The position numbers and the translations under genes are program-made. DNA of 64,000 nt from Sarcomyxa edulis (lineage: Eukaryota > Basidiomycota > Agaricomycetes > Agaricales > Mycenaceae). Position 1 is the stretch's first letter, and each line of letters starts with the position of its first letter. The notes beneath the pieces were generated by a model. The model was not told the origin of the DNA. It ran no database searches and worked only from the letters and a program-made list of their open reading frames with translations. Of this stretch, positions 33,822 to 48,249 are shown in pieces. Where the stretch lies: positions 1 to 64,000 of the forward strand of contig QUOL01000005.1 in NCBI GenBank assembly GCA_009761415.1, given 5' to 3'.

Positions 33822-36800
33822 TCAAACAAGTGGCTCATAAAGATGTCCCGCAGGTACGAAGACGTCGACAGCGTCGTACATTGTCAATGTGTCGAAAATG
33901 AACTTTCCGAACCTGTTCATAATCGTTTCACATCGCAGCAGACGAAGCAGGAAGTCCTTCGCAGACAGACTGTCCCTGTCAGCTTCCAATTCAGGAGCCT
34001 TCAGGTAAATGTCCGCCAAAAATTGTAGTCGGAGCTGTACGAGATCGTCGTCGAGGGCACACTCCAATAGAGCATGATACTCCGTCTCCACGGCCTCACG
34101 ACAAAACCTGCATAGACGCCACTCGCGTGGAACGCGTGGTCGATGCCTTTCCGGGAAACGCAGTCTCTGTACGGCTAATGCATGATCCGACAGCACCAAT
34201 CTTGTGAAAGCTTTCCGATAAGCAGGAACAGCAATTCGCAGGTAGTGTCGGAAAGCTGACGCGGACTGCACCTGTTGTCCCCCACTCGAGTGATCTGCTC
34301 GTCCCCGTAACATGTAGCACTTTACAGAACTATCCACCGACGTGCGTAAATAAGTTGTGCAGGACGCGTCAATTGCAGTTTGCATACGCTGCAAGGCCTG
34401 CACGTCAGCGAAGTCTGCGTCGCTCACCAACACGGGCTCAGGCAAACCTGCCAAGGCTACCTGAAGATCGGTGATCCAGCAAGGAAAGTGTGCACGCGCC
34501 AGTACGAACGAATCGAGGAGGGCAGATTTCGCATAATGATTTGGTGGTAGTCCCATCAGATACACAGCATAGCGAACAGCGAGCAGTGCGCGGCGATATG
34601 ATACGGGCATCAAACCAGTCTCGGTGAACAACGGAGCGAGCATGGACCTCGGATTGAGACCAAGTAGGCGTCGAAGGAATTGCACCTGCACGTCCTCCAA
34701 AAGCTTGACCAGGGCAGGATCAATGTCGAGTGCGATCTCACATCCAAATGTCAGGTGTGGATCGATTCTCGCCATATAAAGCTGCAATCCTTCTGTCGGA
34801 GGTAGGGTGCCAATATTGGACTCCATCGCGAATGTCGCATTACCCACTTGCCGTCCTTTGGATGCCTTTCGAGTGTAATGACCCTCGAAAATGTTTCGTT
34901 TTGAGGACACAAAAGTCACACCGACGTACTTATATTGCTCGACTCGATTGATTTCCTGACGACGCACATACATTCGGGAAATCTGCATTGGCCGGCGTCC
35001 AAAGATCATCCACTTGGTTTTGTCGACGCTGATCACCACGAAGTTCTGTTTGCACCACTCAAAAAAGTTATTGATCAGGCGCTGCAGGCCGTCCATAGTT
35101 GTGGAGAACAATGCAACGTCGTCGGCCTGCTCCACATGAGAAATGTGCCGTCCATTCATGATAATGTCGTCTGGGTTATCGGGAAATCTTTCGACCAAGT
35201 CTCCAAAGAACACATTCCAGAGAGTCGGCGAAGCCGTATCTCCCGTCAGCAGCCCAATCAAAGAGCGGAACGCAGCGGTCATGGTCGAATCGTGTTTCAC
35301 CACGTAGGACATCCGTGCATAGAGCATTCGCAGCCAATCAAAAATGGGCCCAGATACTCCATTCCTGTACAGTTTTGTCCACAGCGTTGGGAGGTCAGTG
35401 GACGGGAAAGCATTTTTCAAGTCAATGAACGTCACATATAAACTTTTTCCCTGAGCACGCGCATTGTCAATGGCACAACGCAGTACGAAAGAGTTGTTGT
35501 GTGTGCGATAACCTTTGTCACAGTTTAAGCGACTTATCGCATGATCGCACAGGAGCGAACAAATTCACGAACCTTCACGAAATCCATTCTGTGAGTCAGG
35601 AAGCAGATTTACAGAAGCAATCCACTCTCGGATTCTCCAATCTATGAGCAACGTCAATAACTTGACCAGGCAGCATTCCAATCCAATGAGTCTATAGCTT
35701 TCCGCATCTTTAGGATCCTTCCCTGTCTTCAGGATCGCAACCAGTACAGTTGTGAGCCAGTCTTGTGGCGCATCTCGATGGGTAATGCACCAATTGAATA
35801 GTATCAGCAAAACATCATTGGGAATGGCCATGATTTTCTTCAGGGAGACCCCATCAATACCTCGGGCGGTCTTCGAAGACCTATTCTTCACCTCACGTTT
35901 GACACGCTCAATGTCAGACATGACGAACAAGCGGGAAAATATCCGTCCTGGTGTATGGTCGATGGTCTGTACTGGAATCGTAGAGGACATTAACCGGTTG
36001 ATCTCATGGAGACGCATGTCAAAATGTGCAGGCATCACTTCAGGTGGATTGATCCTGGCTTCAAAAACCACTCGGAGCTCTCCTGCTGAAACCTGAGGAG
36101 ACCGTGGTCGCTTGTCTGTCCACTGTCTAATCAGCCCCCACCATGCTCGAGGAGTTTCTGCAGCAATCAGCGCCAGCAAGTTTGCGTGCTGTCGTTCTCG
36201 TTCCTTCCGTCGCCCTCTATGCGCATCAGAGTCCGCGCCCAAGGCGAGCTCGTCAGGTGAAACATGCAATATCGGCCTCATCTTCCTGCTAGCGACCGCA
36301 GCAAGTTGTGTATGCACCTTCATTCTTTCCCCATCAACTCGCACATCACAATGCAGTGCGTCGTTTTCCAACATTGGTGCTGGCGAGAATGTGACCATAG
36401 AGTCAAGTTGTCTATGCAGAGTGTCGTCGGCAAGCCGACGCGCCAGGAGTAATCGGGAGCACTCTGCCAGCTTGGGGATCCATAAGAACTCCACTCGAGC
36501 TTTCCGGCGGCGTATGAGCTGCACAGCAATTTTCATCAAATCTCCACATGATCCTGGCCACCCTTCATCATTCCAGTCCGCCGCCCAATGACAAAATGCA
36601 TGAACACAATACTGGGAGGTTGTATAAATCATCAGAGTTTCGTCAGAAGCACACCTTTCTAGAGCACAGACTATCCCAGTGATGATAGAACGGTTGTGAC
36701 CTGCGCCACCAGGGGTCCGCATGCACACGTTCCGCCTACTCCCCTCCCCCGCAAATACAGAGAAGCAACCAACCGCATTTTGTTGTCCCAAATGCACTCC

Positions 36801-37742
36801 CGCGGCAGCAACGTGCAATTGGACGCGACGTATGTCACATTGAACAGGGCCATACAGAGTGTACAATCTCTCCTCTGGGGTCTGCGTGGCGTTGAGAGAC
36901 GCCCTAAGTAGCAAATCACCTGGCCCAACAGTTGTAGGAGGGTGATCTTCAGCGTCGACGTCATGATCCCCTGTGCACGTCCGTCCATCAGGATTGTCCG
37001 CAGTGTCTGGCATAGGCATCACTAGTGACAACCGAGCATGATCCGACCAATCGTCGCATGGCAAGATTGACAAAGACATGTCTGCAATGAGCGGCAGTGC
37101 CACGCTGGAGACAATGGCGTAGTCAATGACACTGCTCCCCTGAGGTTGAAATGAGGTTAATGCTCCTGGTGAGCAGGCCTCAACTCTCGTCCCATTCAGA
37201 ATCACCAGGTCATTGTCAGCACATAGCTGTAATAACCAATTCCCTCGAGTGTTGACGACGGAGTCCAATGATCTTCGCATTGTGGGAGCTGGACCAGACA
37301 GTTTTTGTCCTATTCGGGCATTCAAGTCTCCAAAGACGTAGGTTGGTTTAGGCCGAAGGGTGGAGCATACAGTGACCGCTTCAGCGAGACGTTGGCCGGG
37401 ATGGACTGCAGACCAACCCTGCCAATAGGAACCATTTGGCACGATGTAAGAGCATATTACAAAACAGAACTCCAAATCGACCACAAGCAGGTCCGGAAAA
37501 GACAAGCCGTCGACCACGGTGGCATTCACGGTAGACCTCCAGATCACAGCTACTCCGCCACACTGGCGATTCATACCAGAAGATGGTCTGGATTGGGCTG
37601 CGATTCGGAAGTTATCTGGCAGTGGCAACGTTTCGTCTTCGCCAGGATGAAGCCAAGTTTCGGACAGTAGGATTAAGTCGTGTCTCGCAATCCAGGATAT
37701 GATCTCTCGCTCTCGAATTTTCAGGTTCAAGTTTCCATTCAC
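33822..37742 (-). CDS. LINE ORF2: endonuclease, RNase H-like region, reverse transcriptase
   Basis: The frame is open from about 37826. The family's first endonuclease block, VASWNVNGNL, spans 37742 and no ATG lies before it.

The endonuclease shows LILLSETWL, VFGDLNARIG, VIDYAIVSS and WSDHARLSL. A central region at about residues 310-440 has an RNase H-type layout but lacks the acidic residues. The RT shows GIDGVSLKKIM, VAILKTGKDP, NGFREG and YRTHNNSFVLR, FIDLKNAFPSTD, LTGDTASP and QADDVALFS, which is the position of the usual Y-x-DD. The C-terminus carries CRFCREAVETEYHALLEC.

A TGA at 35567-35565 lies in a 60-nt GT-AG segment between NGFREG and YRTHNN. The remaining frame is continuous. 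The protein would copy the element at nicked target DNA. Confidence 0.85.
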
Positions 37743-37832
37743 ATTCCAGGAGGCAACCGATAGACTACGAGATATAAGTACAAGGGCGAACGACGATATA
37801 AGTACAATTTGGTTTTTGAGAAATTCTTATCT

Positions 37833-39452
37833 TCACCTCTGAGCACGGCCAACATCATTCATCAGGTTCTTTCGGCCAGGCCTGTCGACACCATTCGCAG
37901 CATCTGCGAAAAAGGCCTGACCGGACTGCCTGCCCAGGACTCCATCTCCGATATGCTTCACAAACGAGGCAGCGGCAACGTACGATCGAAAGCGAATACT
38001 GAGAACTCCATCATGGACACGGTTGTCGGGATCTTTGTAAACCAGGACCTTGAAGATGTCGCTCTCGGCCAAATCACCCATGAAACACAAAGCCTTCAAC
38101 ACAACCTCTCTCGGATTCATCGACTTGTCAACCGGGCCCCACAACACATCGGAACCGGACCACTTTAGGCCTGATCCACCACCGTCGGTCCGGGCGCGTT
38201 TGTTTGGAGGATAGTGAGGGTCGACAAGCGCATGAGTCTGGCCGCCTCTCACGACACGCCCAAAGGCAGGCCCGTCTCCTTCTGCAGGATCACCACTGGG
38301 AACCAGGTCAGGGCGCCACCCAGCACCACGGTCTGTCGGCGGTGCAGAAGTTGACGATGCGTGAGCCAGGAGAGCGGAAATGTCACCAGCATTGTTTGGA
38401 ACAACCACTGAGGTGGTTGTTATTGCAGGCATGCGCGGCAGAGCAGAGGCGAGCCCATCATTGTAGGGCTTCGCAACGGAAGTGATAGATGACGTTGCTG
38501 CACATGCGACACGCAAGTCAGCGCGGATGGAAGCGAATTCGGCAGGCAGCATCTCCAGCTTGGACGCGAGAGTTCCGTAGGTGGTAGCCAAATTATTGAT
38601 CTCGTTACGATTCTCGAGGACGTCCGCGCGCAAAGCCAGAAAGGTGTCGTCCCTCGCAATGTCAAACGCAGGAGCCGGCAAGTCTTGCATTGCTGCGATA
38701 CGAGCGAGCAGACCTTTTGTATTGTCGTCAAGTTGACGATGAATTGTTGAGCTTGCCCGGGCCAGCTTGCAAGCATACAACGCCATCTTCTCCATGTTGC
38801 GTTCCTGACGGACACGGGACGCCCCGGCGGACTCGCTCGCAAGAGGAGCGGAGCCAGGACTTATCCCGATGTGCACGAGCGCCTTCAGAACGTCTTCGTC
38901 AATGGTATGAGTGTCGTCCAAGTCAGCGACGTCGTCGGCGGGAACTGGTACGGGCTCGACGACTGATTGTTTTGTCTTTCCTTTGTCATTCTTAGCGGCT
39001 CGGCCCTTTCCTTTGGTGACTTTCGCCTTTGAGCCCTGACGAACCATAGAACGCTTGGAAGAAGGGAGGACTGATCCAGCGGCAGGCAGTCTAGGGCTCG
39101 GGGGAACCATGTCGTGTTCAACAGCAGGCATGTGAGAAGGTTCGCCCTGAGTATGGGCAGCATGCTCGGCGACCCAGTCAGGATCACAGGGATCCGCACA
39201 ATCGTCGAAGTTCTCCTGTGAAGACGCCGCCTGGCTGCCGTCGCACATTGTGGACGTGGACTCTCCTGAAAAGTGTCGTTCAATCGGCATATTCGCACTG
39301 GACAAGAACGGAATCGCACCAACTGTAGCCCTCAAAGTTCTGGCCCTCACTCTCACAATCTTCGGCAAAGCATTGAGCAAGACGGGAGACGCCGGCACCG
39401 TTGGAGGTAAAGCTTCGTCGTCGTGAGAATTATCTGTCGCTGTTGGCGCCAT
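37833..39452 (-). CDS. LINE ORF1, gag-like protein
   Basis: The open frame starts at the ATG at 39452 (MAPTATDNSHDDEALPPTVP) and ends in RAQR then TGA at 37833, about 539 residues. The first half is acidic and disordered with a Lys-rich patch (KAKVTKGKGRAAKNDKGK), suitable for RNA binding. The middle (LVHIGISPGSAPLASESAGA onward) is helical and may form a coiled coil. The C-terminal 130 residues (VVLKALCFMGDLAESDIFKV, LSIRFRSYVAAASFVKHIGD) look like a compact RNA-recognition-type fold, common in LINE ORF1 proteins. ORF1 is in the same reading frame as ORF2, separated by TGA and TAA six nucleotides apart. Confidence 0.75.
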   Translation of the reverse strand: MAPTATDNSHDDEALPPTVPASPVLLNALPKIVRVRARTLRATVGAIPFLSSANMPIERHFSGESTSTMCDGSQAASSQENFDDCADPCDPDWVAEHAAHTQGEPSHMPAVEHDMVPPSPRLPAAGSVLPSSKRSMVRQGSKAKVTKGKGRAAKNDKGKTKQSVVEPVPVPADDVADLDDTHTIDEDVLKALVHIGISPGSAPLASESAGASRVRQERNMEKMALYACKLARASSTIHRQLDDNTKGLLARIAAMQDLPAPAFDIARDDTFLALRADVLENRNEINNLATTYGTLASKLEMLPAEFASIRADLRVACAATSSITSVAKPYNDGLASALPRMPAITTTSVVVPNNAGDISALLAHASSTSAPPTDRGAGWRPDLVPSGDPAEGDGPAFGRVVRGGQTHALVDPHYPPNKRARTDGGGSGLKWSGSDVLWGPVDKSMNPREVVLKALCFMGDLAESDIFKVLVYKDPDNRVHDGVLSIRFRSYVAAASFVKHIGDGVLGRQSGQAFFADAANGVDRPGRKNLMNDVGRAQR

Positions 39453-40213
39453 GTTCAACCTCGAGTGATGTGGCAGGAGGGGAAGGTCAACCAAGAACAG
39501 CCGACGAGGACAAACCACAGAAGTCGATTGTCTCAGATAACAGGAGTGCAACCTATGTCATTTGTGTCCCGCAGGATCGACGTTGTATGTATATAGTAAT
39601 ATCTATCCGGTTGATCTCGTCGTCGTCGTCGTCAAGCACGACGAGCAGGTCAAGGCGAAATAGGAGTCGAGCCAGCGCAATGTCGTAGGGCGACGAGGTC
39701 ATCCCTTCCAACCCACAGTGACAGTACGGAGGTGTCTCATCAATGGCTAACACGTTTGGTAACTTTCGAACGGCATCGCAGTAGTACAGCTAGCCGCATT
39801 TTGGCTCATTCTATGAAACGATGCAGCGAAAGTTCATGACCTGACAACCAGCGAGTGCAAGCGAATCGAATGTGCCACTCTGTCGTCTGCGGGCATCCTC
39901 GGCATCAAATGGTGTCAACATTTGTGCATCTGACACCCGTGCAGATCTCAGAGCAGTCTGTCAGTCAACCCCAGGTGAATACAGGTTCCCACATGGTCTG
40001 TCCACATGGCCCTGTTTCCCCAGTTGAAGACTGTCAAGAACGCGGAGGATTCTGAGAGATGAAACGGAAAGGCCAGCAAAATCCATGAGTTGCGTGGTGA
40101 GGTAGCTCGAGAGGAGAACGGCTGAAAGGAGTGGGTGGTTTCCCTGAACTGAAGGTCCTTGGAGTTCCATCGAAGAGTGCACTGCGGTGTTTGTCCCCGA
40201 CGTCAAATATTTC
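39453..40213. other. LINE 5' flank and upstream region of the next gene
   Basis: This includes a (TCG)n microsatellite at 39617-39633 and no supported gene. It probably holds the LINE 5' leader and the promoter of the membrane-protein gene. An upstream exon of that gene could lie here but was not found. Confidence 0.4.
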
Positions 40214-41707
40214 ATGTATCGTATCCGAAACCTCTTTTTGTCTCTCTCCCACCACCATCGCATAATGCCTATCCTACCACTGGACACTCGTTCAACGTCA
40301 ACGTCCGAGTCTTCGAATGTGCCCAACCCTGGAGTCATTGTAGGGTCCATTATAGGAGGCGTAGCTTTGGCTCTCATCTTGGCCGCAACCATCTATGTTG
40401 TGGTTCGTCGCTACCGACGGACTCACCAGGAGGCCACTGCAAACCACGCATTGCACAGCTCCATCGAACGACCCCATTATATGAGGCATCGTCCAACTCT
40501 TTCCGATGTTGCTGGTGCAGTACCTTTGCTGGGTAGTCCAGTTCGAGCACAAATGAAGGAGACATATGACACTCCGGATTCTCGACGTCATAGTCGTCAA
40601 CTCAGCTATCTAACCTTGGGAAGAGACGACACAATGTCCGACGATGGTATGGGCGCTCTTCAGACGCATGCCATTATGAATCCGTCGTCCGAGCCGCCGA
40701 CGTGGACGCCAACGTTGACCACGAACAAAGCTCTTCCCCCCCTTGTCATCCCAGACTCGCCGTGTGTCCATGTCAAACCTTCAGTAGCCACCCCAATTGA
40801 CCACACTCCCGTTCCTTCAGTTGCACCGCATCTCGAGGATGAGGATGAGGATAGTCCTGAATCGCAATACTCGCAGCCCTCCGCATTGAGTGCACACAGT
40901 CCTGTACATTTGCGATACCAAATCTCACCAGAAGAACCTCCGCTTGAAAGAGCCGACACACGTCTCGTTAGTCGTCTCCTGAAAGCCCGTGCTGGTAGGA
41001 GAACCACGGCGGCCACTGGAGAAATCAGTCGCGCCTCGTCTCAAATATCTCGAATCGAGCGCTCAGATTCCATCAAGTCGTACGCTGATACTGAAGAGGG
41101 CCGTGCAGTCGAAGACTCGGATCTTACACCGACTCAATTACGCCCATCACAACCACTTCCTTCACTTTCTAGTGTCACGAAATCCAAGCAGAGGTCGAAA
41201 CGACCCACATTACCTCCAAGTATGGAGTCGGTGTCGGAAACTTCTCCCACCAAATTTGTCAGTACATCCACATTATCGACGATCGTGTCGCATTCACGTG
41301 TGCCACTACCATCGAATACCTCACAACCCCAGTCTACTCTCCGTTCACCGAATCCTTCCCTTCTCACATCCGCTTTCCGTCAGAGCACCGTCAGCTCCAG
41401 ACAAAGCCTGACATCATCTGATTCACGCTCGTCTCTTTCTCACACCCCGGCTTCGTTATCGTACCCCCATTCCCTTGGTATCGCTGTGGGTGACGGTCCC
41501 ATCTCCACTCCTGCGCCCACGATACTCGTACCGACCACAGCTCCATTACGGAAGTTCAAAGACAGAACGAGTGCAGCTAACACGACACGTTCAATGACCA
41601 TTCGTGACGTAAACCATCTGAACATGCCCGTGCCACAATACGTGAACCATAGGCCATCGACGCATGGTTTGATCGAGGCTGGGGCCATGAGCTCGATCTC
41701 CACTTGA
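40214..41707 (+). CDS. Single-pass membrane protein with long Ser-rich cytoplasmic tail
   Basis: The frame runs to a stop at 41707 with ATG candidates at 40214 and 40265. The start MPILPLDTRSTSTSE leads to VGSIIGGVALALILAATIYV and then RRYRR: one transmembrane helix with a basic stop-transfer. The rest, about 430 residues, is Ser/Thr/Pro-rich, with many RSDS/SRxS-type sites typical of phosphorylated tails. The layout (short outside, one helix, long disordered inside) is common in agaricomycete membrane proteins, but they usually have a larger N-terminal extracellular domain. Here it is only about 20 residues, so a 5' exon may be missing. No enzyme domain is seen. Confidence 0.65.
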   Translation: MYRIRNLFLSLSHHHRIMPILPLDTRSTSTSESSNVPNPGVIVGSIIGGVALALILAATIYVVVRRYRRTHQEATANHALHSSIERPHYMRHRPTLSDVAGAVPLLGSPVRAQMKETYDTPDSRRHSRQLSYLTLGRDDTMSDDGMGALQTHAIMNPSSEPPTWTPTLTTNKALPPLVIPDSPCVHVKPSVATPIDHTPVPSVAPHLEDEDEDSPESQYSQPSALSAHSPVHLRYQISPEEPPLERADTRLVSRLLKARAGRRTTAATGEISRASSQISRIERSDSIKSYADTEEGRAVEDSDLTPTQLRPSQPLPSLSSVTKSKQRSKRPTLPPSMESVSETSPTKFVSTSTLSTIVSHSRVPLPSNTSQPQSTLRSPNPSLLTSAFRQSTVSSRQSLTSSDSRSSLSHTPASLSYPHSLGIAVGDGPISTPAPTILVPTTAPLRKFKDRTSAANTTRSMTIRDVNHLNMPVPQYVNHRPSTHGLIEAGAMSSIST

Positions 41708-42276
41708 CCGAGCTCTTCCTCCCACCCCAGATGACGACAATGACGATGAAGCACCCATGATTATGCGAGTGTGCTGGAAGACGCAGGACCTTGGTGCGCC
41801 TAGGATATTGATGACAGTTCACGTCTACATGTGTTACATCACGAACATTCTTCTTTTCACCCTTTTCACCTCAGGTTTATTTATCACGCGCACGAACGCT
41901 TAGTGGGATATCTTCACGTGTATACTTACCTTCGCTACTTCTTTGTATATCTTACCAAATGTATTACTTCGGACTTATCAGAACAGATCTGTTTCGCGAT
42001 CATCCCTCAACATTAGTGACGCGACTCAAACGCGATCACGTGCTCGCCGCTCGACGCGTCCGAGAGTCGATATGTGTACCAGACACTTTAAGAGATAGGT
42101 ATCGGCAAGAATCTTGTTTACACCAAAAGTACAGCATGATAGAAGTATAAAGATACAGGAGAACGGAACACCAAGCGAAGGAAAAATCGAAAGAAATGAG
42201 AAGGAGACCCTCAGCGGTGGCGGGTGAGTCGTATCAATGGCATGCTTGACTTTTTAAGCCCTGCTGCATGAGCTCA
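41708..42276. other. Intergenic region between convergent genes
   Basis: No gene is supported. Short frames on both strands have no motifs. It is likely to contain 3' untranslated regions. Confidence 0.45.
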
Positions 42277-42823
42277 TCAGGAGAGAGCTAGACAAAAGGT
42301 TTCAGCGAGACACGGAGGAGCACTGGCAATCAGACGTACCGTTTCTGACCCCGACATAACGCCTCTCCTCGCTTTGTCCCCAGTGCTCTTTAACGATCTT
42401 CTCCCAAGCATCTACAACGGAATGTCGAACCGAGATCCTCACTGATTCCTCCTCGTTGAGAAGTTTAAAGTGTTGGAGGGGAGTGTATTCGTTGTTGTCA
42501 CTATCTGCAGGCGCTCGCATAGCACCAGCGATGCTCTCGATGCGGACCATGTGAACCTCGATCTCTTCTCTTGATTTTCTTTCCTTCCAGGCTTTCTCCG
42601 CCAGCGCCCGGGCCCTTCTGCGCATCTTCAGAGTTTCAGAGAGAGAAAGGCCGTTTGGTAGAAGGTGGCAGGTATGCGTCTTGGATTTGTGTAGTGAATC
42701 GGTGGTATTGGCATGAGCCGTAGACTCTTGATTTTCTCTTCGTCGCGTAGGATCTCGACAGTATGGTGTAGCGTAAAGCGTCGAACGCATCGAGGTTTCA
42801 AAACGTGAACGAATTGAAGGCAT
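42277..42823 (-). CDS. Small hypothetical protein, Arg/Glu-rich
   Basis: Two exons (42823-42340 and 42287-42277) joined by a 52-nt intron give 164 residues starting MPSIRSRFETSMRSTLYATP. The middle is basic and helical (LSETLKMRRRARALAEKAWK), followed by EEIEVHMVRIESI and HSVVDAWEKIVKEHW. Without splicing, the frame runs on to a different end at 42302. No family is recognised, and the gene call rests mainly on frame length, composition and the intron signals. Confidence 0.4.
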
Positions 42824-43910
42824 CTCTCGAGATTGAAGATGTGTGGAGTGTGGTGTTGGTTCAAGTGTACCAAATGTGGAGGCAAAGCGTTGCAAAGCGG
42901 TTTTTTGGAAACACGTGGAAGGTCCTGGATTTTCGACCAAGCAGATATTTTGTAAACGCTACGTCGCTAGGTGGATCTTCAGACGTCCGAGGTCTCTACA
43001 CGGTCCGATCTCCAGAATTACTCGATATGGGAAGAGGATGGGCTCGTCATGGGACAGGATACCGGACAGTCAGAACAGTGTTATGGACATCCAAACCGAT
43101 AGATAAGGTCTTGAAATTGGTGAGTCGTTTTTTGCTTCATCGAGTGATTGATATTTGCGGCATGTTTTCGATGAATGACAAGATTTTGACATAGATAAGA
43201 ACGTTTTGACATTTACGAAGCATTTTTGCAGGTGCATCAAACTAGAGACTACCGCACATCAGAGAACGCGAATACCACGAGAAGCTTGGTCTGTTGTTTT
43301 TGGCAACGATGGACGAGTACCAAGTTGCCGCATCGTCGCCTGGCGAGATACGTGCCAGTCAGGCACGTCGGGAGGAGCTCTATTGAGGTCCAATCGACAG
43401 CATGGGGATCAGAGAGAGCCTATACTGTTCTGGCGTCCTATAGGAAGAAGGAAAGAGAAATATACGCCCTTTATTCAGTCATCGTTCGGTTGTGCTGGCG
43501 GCAGCGGATGAGCGACAATCGACGAAAATTCAAGCTTGCACGATCAAAAGACAGCCTTGAAGCCGAGATACAACGCGCAGATGTCGAAAAATCTGAGCAG
43601 CACAGAGTAAAGGCATTCCAGGGGTTGACACTGCGAGCCTGCGTGAAGAACCAGCGAAGGACTTGAAGACAAAGAATTCGGTCGCGTCCGCGTCACGTCC
43701 AACTCTGATCTTCTCTTGAGTATCTCCTCACAAACTCCCTCGAACTCTAACTAGCTCAGCTTCTCGCTCAGAATCTCCCAGTGACAAAAATGTAAGTAAT
43801 CGTTCCGAGTCTGTCTGTCATGGGTTCAACAAGGCTTACGTCCAACTCAATCGTATAAATACTTGATAGGCTCCGATTATGCGACATATCCCCAACTCTA
43901 CCCCTCCTTC
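42824..43910. other. Intergenic region with unsupported open frames
   Basis: Plus-strand frames at 42805-43194 and 43226-43666 exist but have no ATG-led domain, no motif and no coherent splice structure. An ATG at 43790 is followed directly by a GTAAGT and a TAA, so it is not a useful start for the GH31 gene. It presumably includes the GH31 promoter. Confidence 0.4.
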
Positions 43911-47624
<3,714 letters not shown>

Positions 47625-48249
47625 TTAATCTACCAAAGTTGTACATCCTTTTTCTTTCGCGTATTGACCCGATTTGTTACAAGGTTGTCCTCAAGGCTCG
47701 AGAACAATAGTCTCAGGTGCTACTAGCTCAAGATCATGATGTCTCATTGTCAGGTGATCAGACCTGGAACCTTTCCGTCGCCGACCTCAAGGGTTCATTA
47801 GCAGTAGAGGGGAACGAGTTTCCTTATGCCTTGGGCTTATCGACAATTGTGTCCGATGTTTTTGCCTTGGGCTTGCCGTTTGAATCGCTGCAAGCTTCCC
47901 TCAAGAGGCGGTAGTCGATTTTAGGGTGACAATGAGTGGAGACCGAGCTCCTGTTGCATGAGGTACGTTATTCGGTCCCACACGATAATCCTCATCATGA
48001 CTTACTGATGCACAATCTGTAGGTAATTAGACTGAATTCGAAAGCATATCTATAGATTAAAGCCAACGCACCGGGCTCATTGCGGCATGTCTGTGAAGGA
48101 CTTGATGTCTATCTGAGTCCTTCCCCATATAACGTATTGCGGCTGCATACTGACTGATCATCAAGGATTACCGTAAGCTCCAGTATCTGTAGAGGTTTTA
48201 TAGTCCACACCCCATCGCCAAACAATGCAATCAGTTGCATATCTCCATC
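47625..48249. other. Intergenic region
   Basis: About 625 bp between two plus-strand genes. An open frame at 47717-47914 (TWNLSVADLKGSLAVEGNEF) looks somewhat protein-like but has no ATG context or known family. It could be a decayed tail exon of the GH31 gene. Confidence 0.35.

Larger units (their letters stand above)
33822..39452 (-). mobile_element. Non-LTR retrotransposon (LINE) with ORF1 and ORF2
   Basis: A gag-like ORF1 (39452-37833) is followed by ORF2 with apurinic-type endonuclease, RNase H-like region, reverse transcriptase and a C-terminal CCHC-type motif. This is the layout of an autonomous target-primed LINE. The long reading frames are kept open for over 5.5 kb except for three stops (TGA at 37833, TAA at 37827, TGA at 35565), all inside two short GT-AG segments. 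The copy is therefore young or under selection. The 5' and 3' ends and target-site duplications were not identified. Confidence 0.9.

Noticed and set aside
34935..36591. Plus-strand frames opposite the LINE ORF2
   Set aside because: They are shadows of the long RT/endonuclease frame, with no motif of their own.
40298..41367. Minus-strand frames opposite the membrane-protein gene
   Set aside because: The plus frame has a transmembrane helix and consistent Ser-rich composition. The antisense frames have no motif.
43206..43666. Plus-strand frames upstream of GH31
   Set aside because: They overlap in different frames, show no domain and no splice pattern linking them to the GH31 gene.
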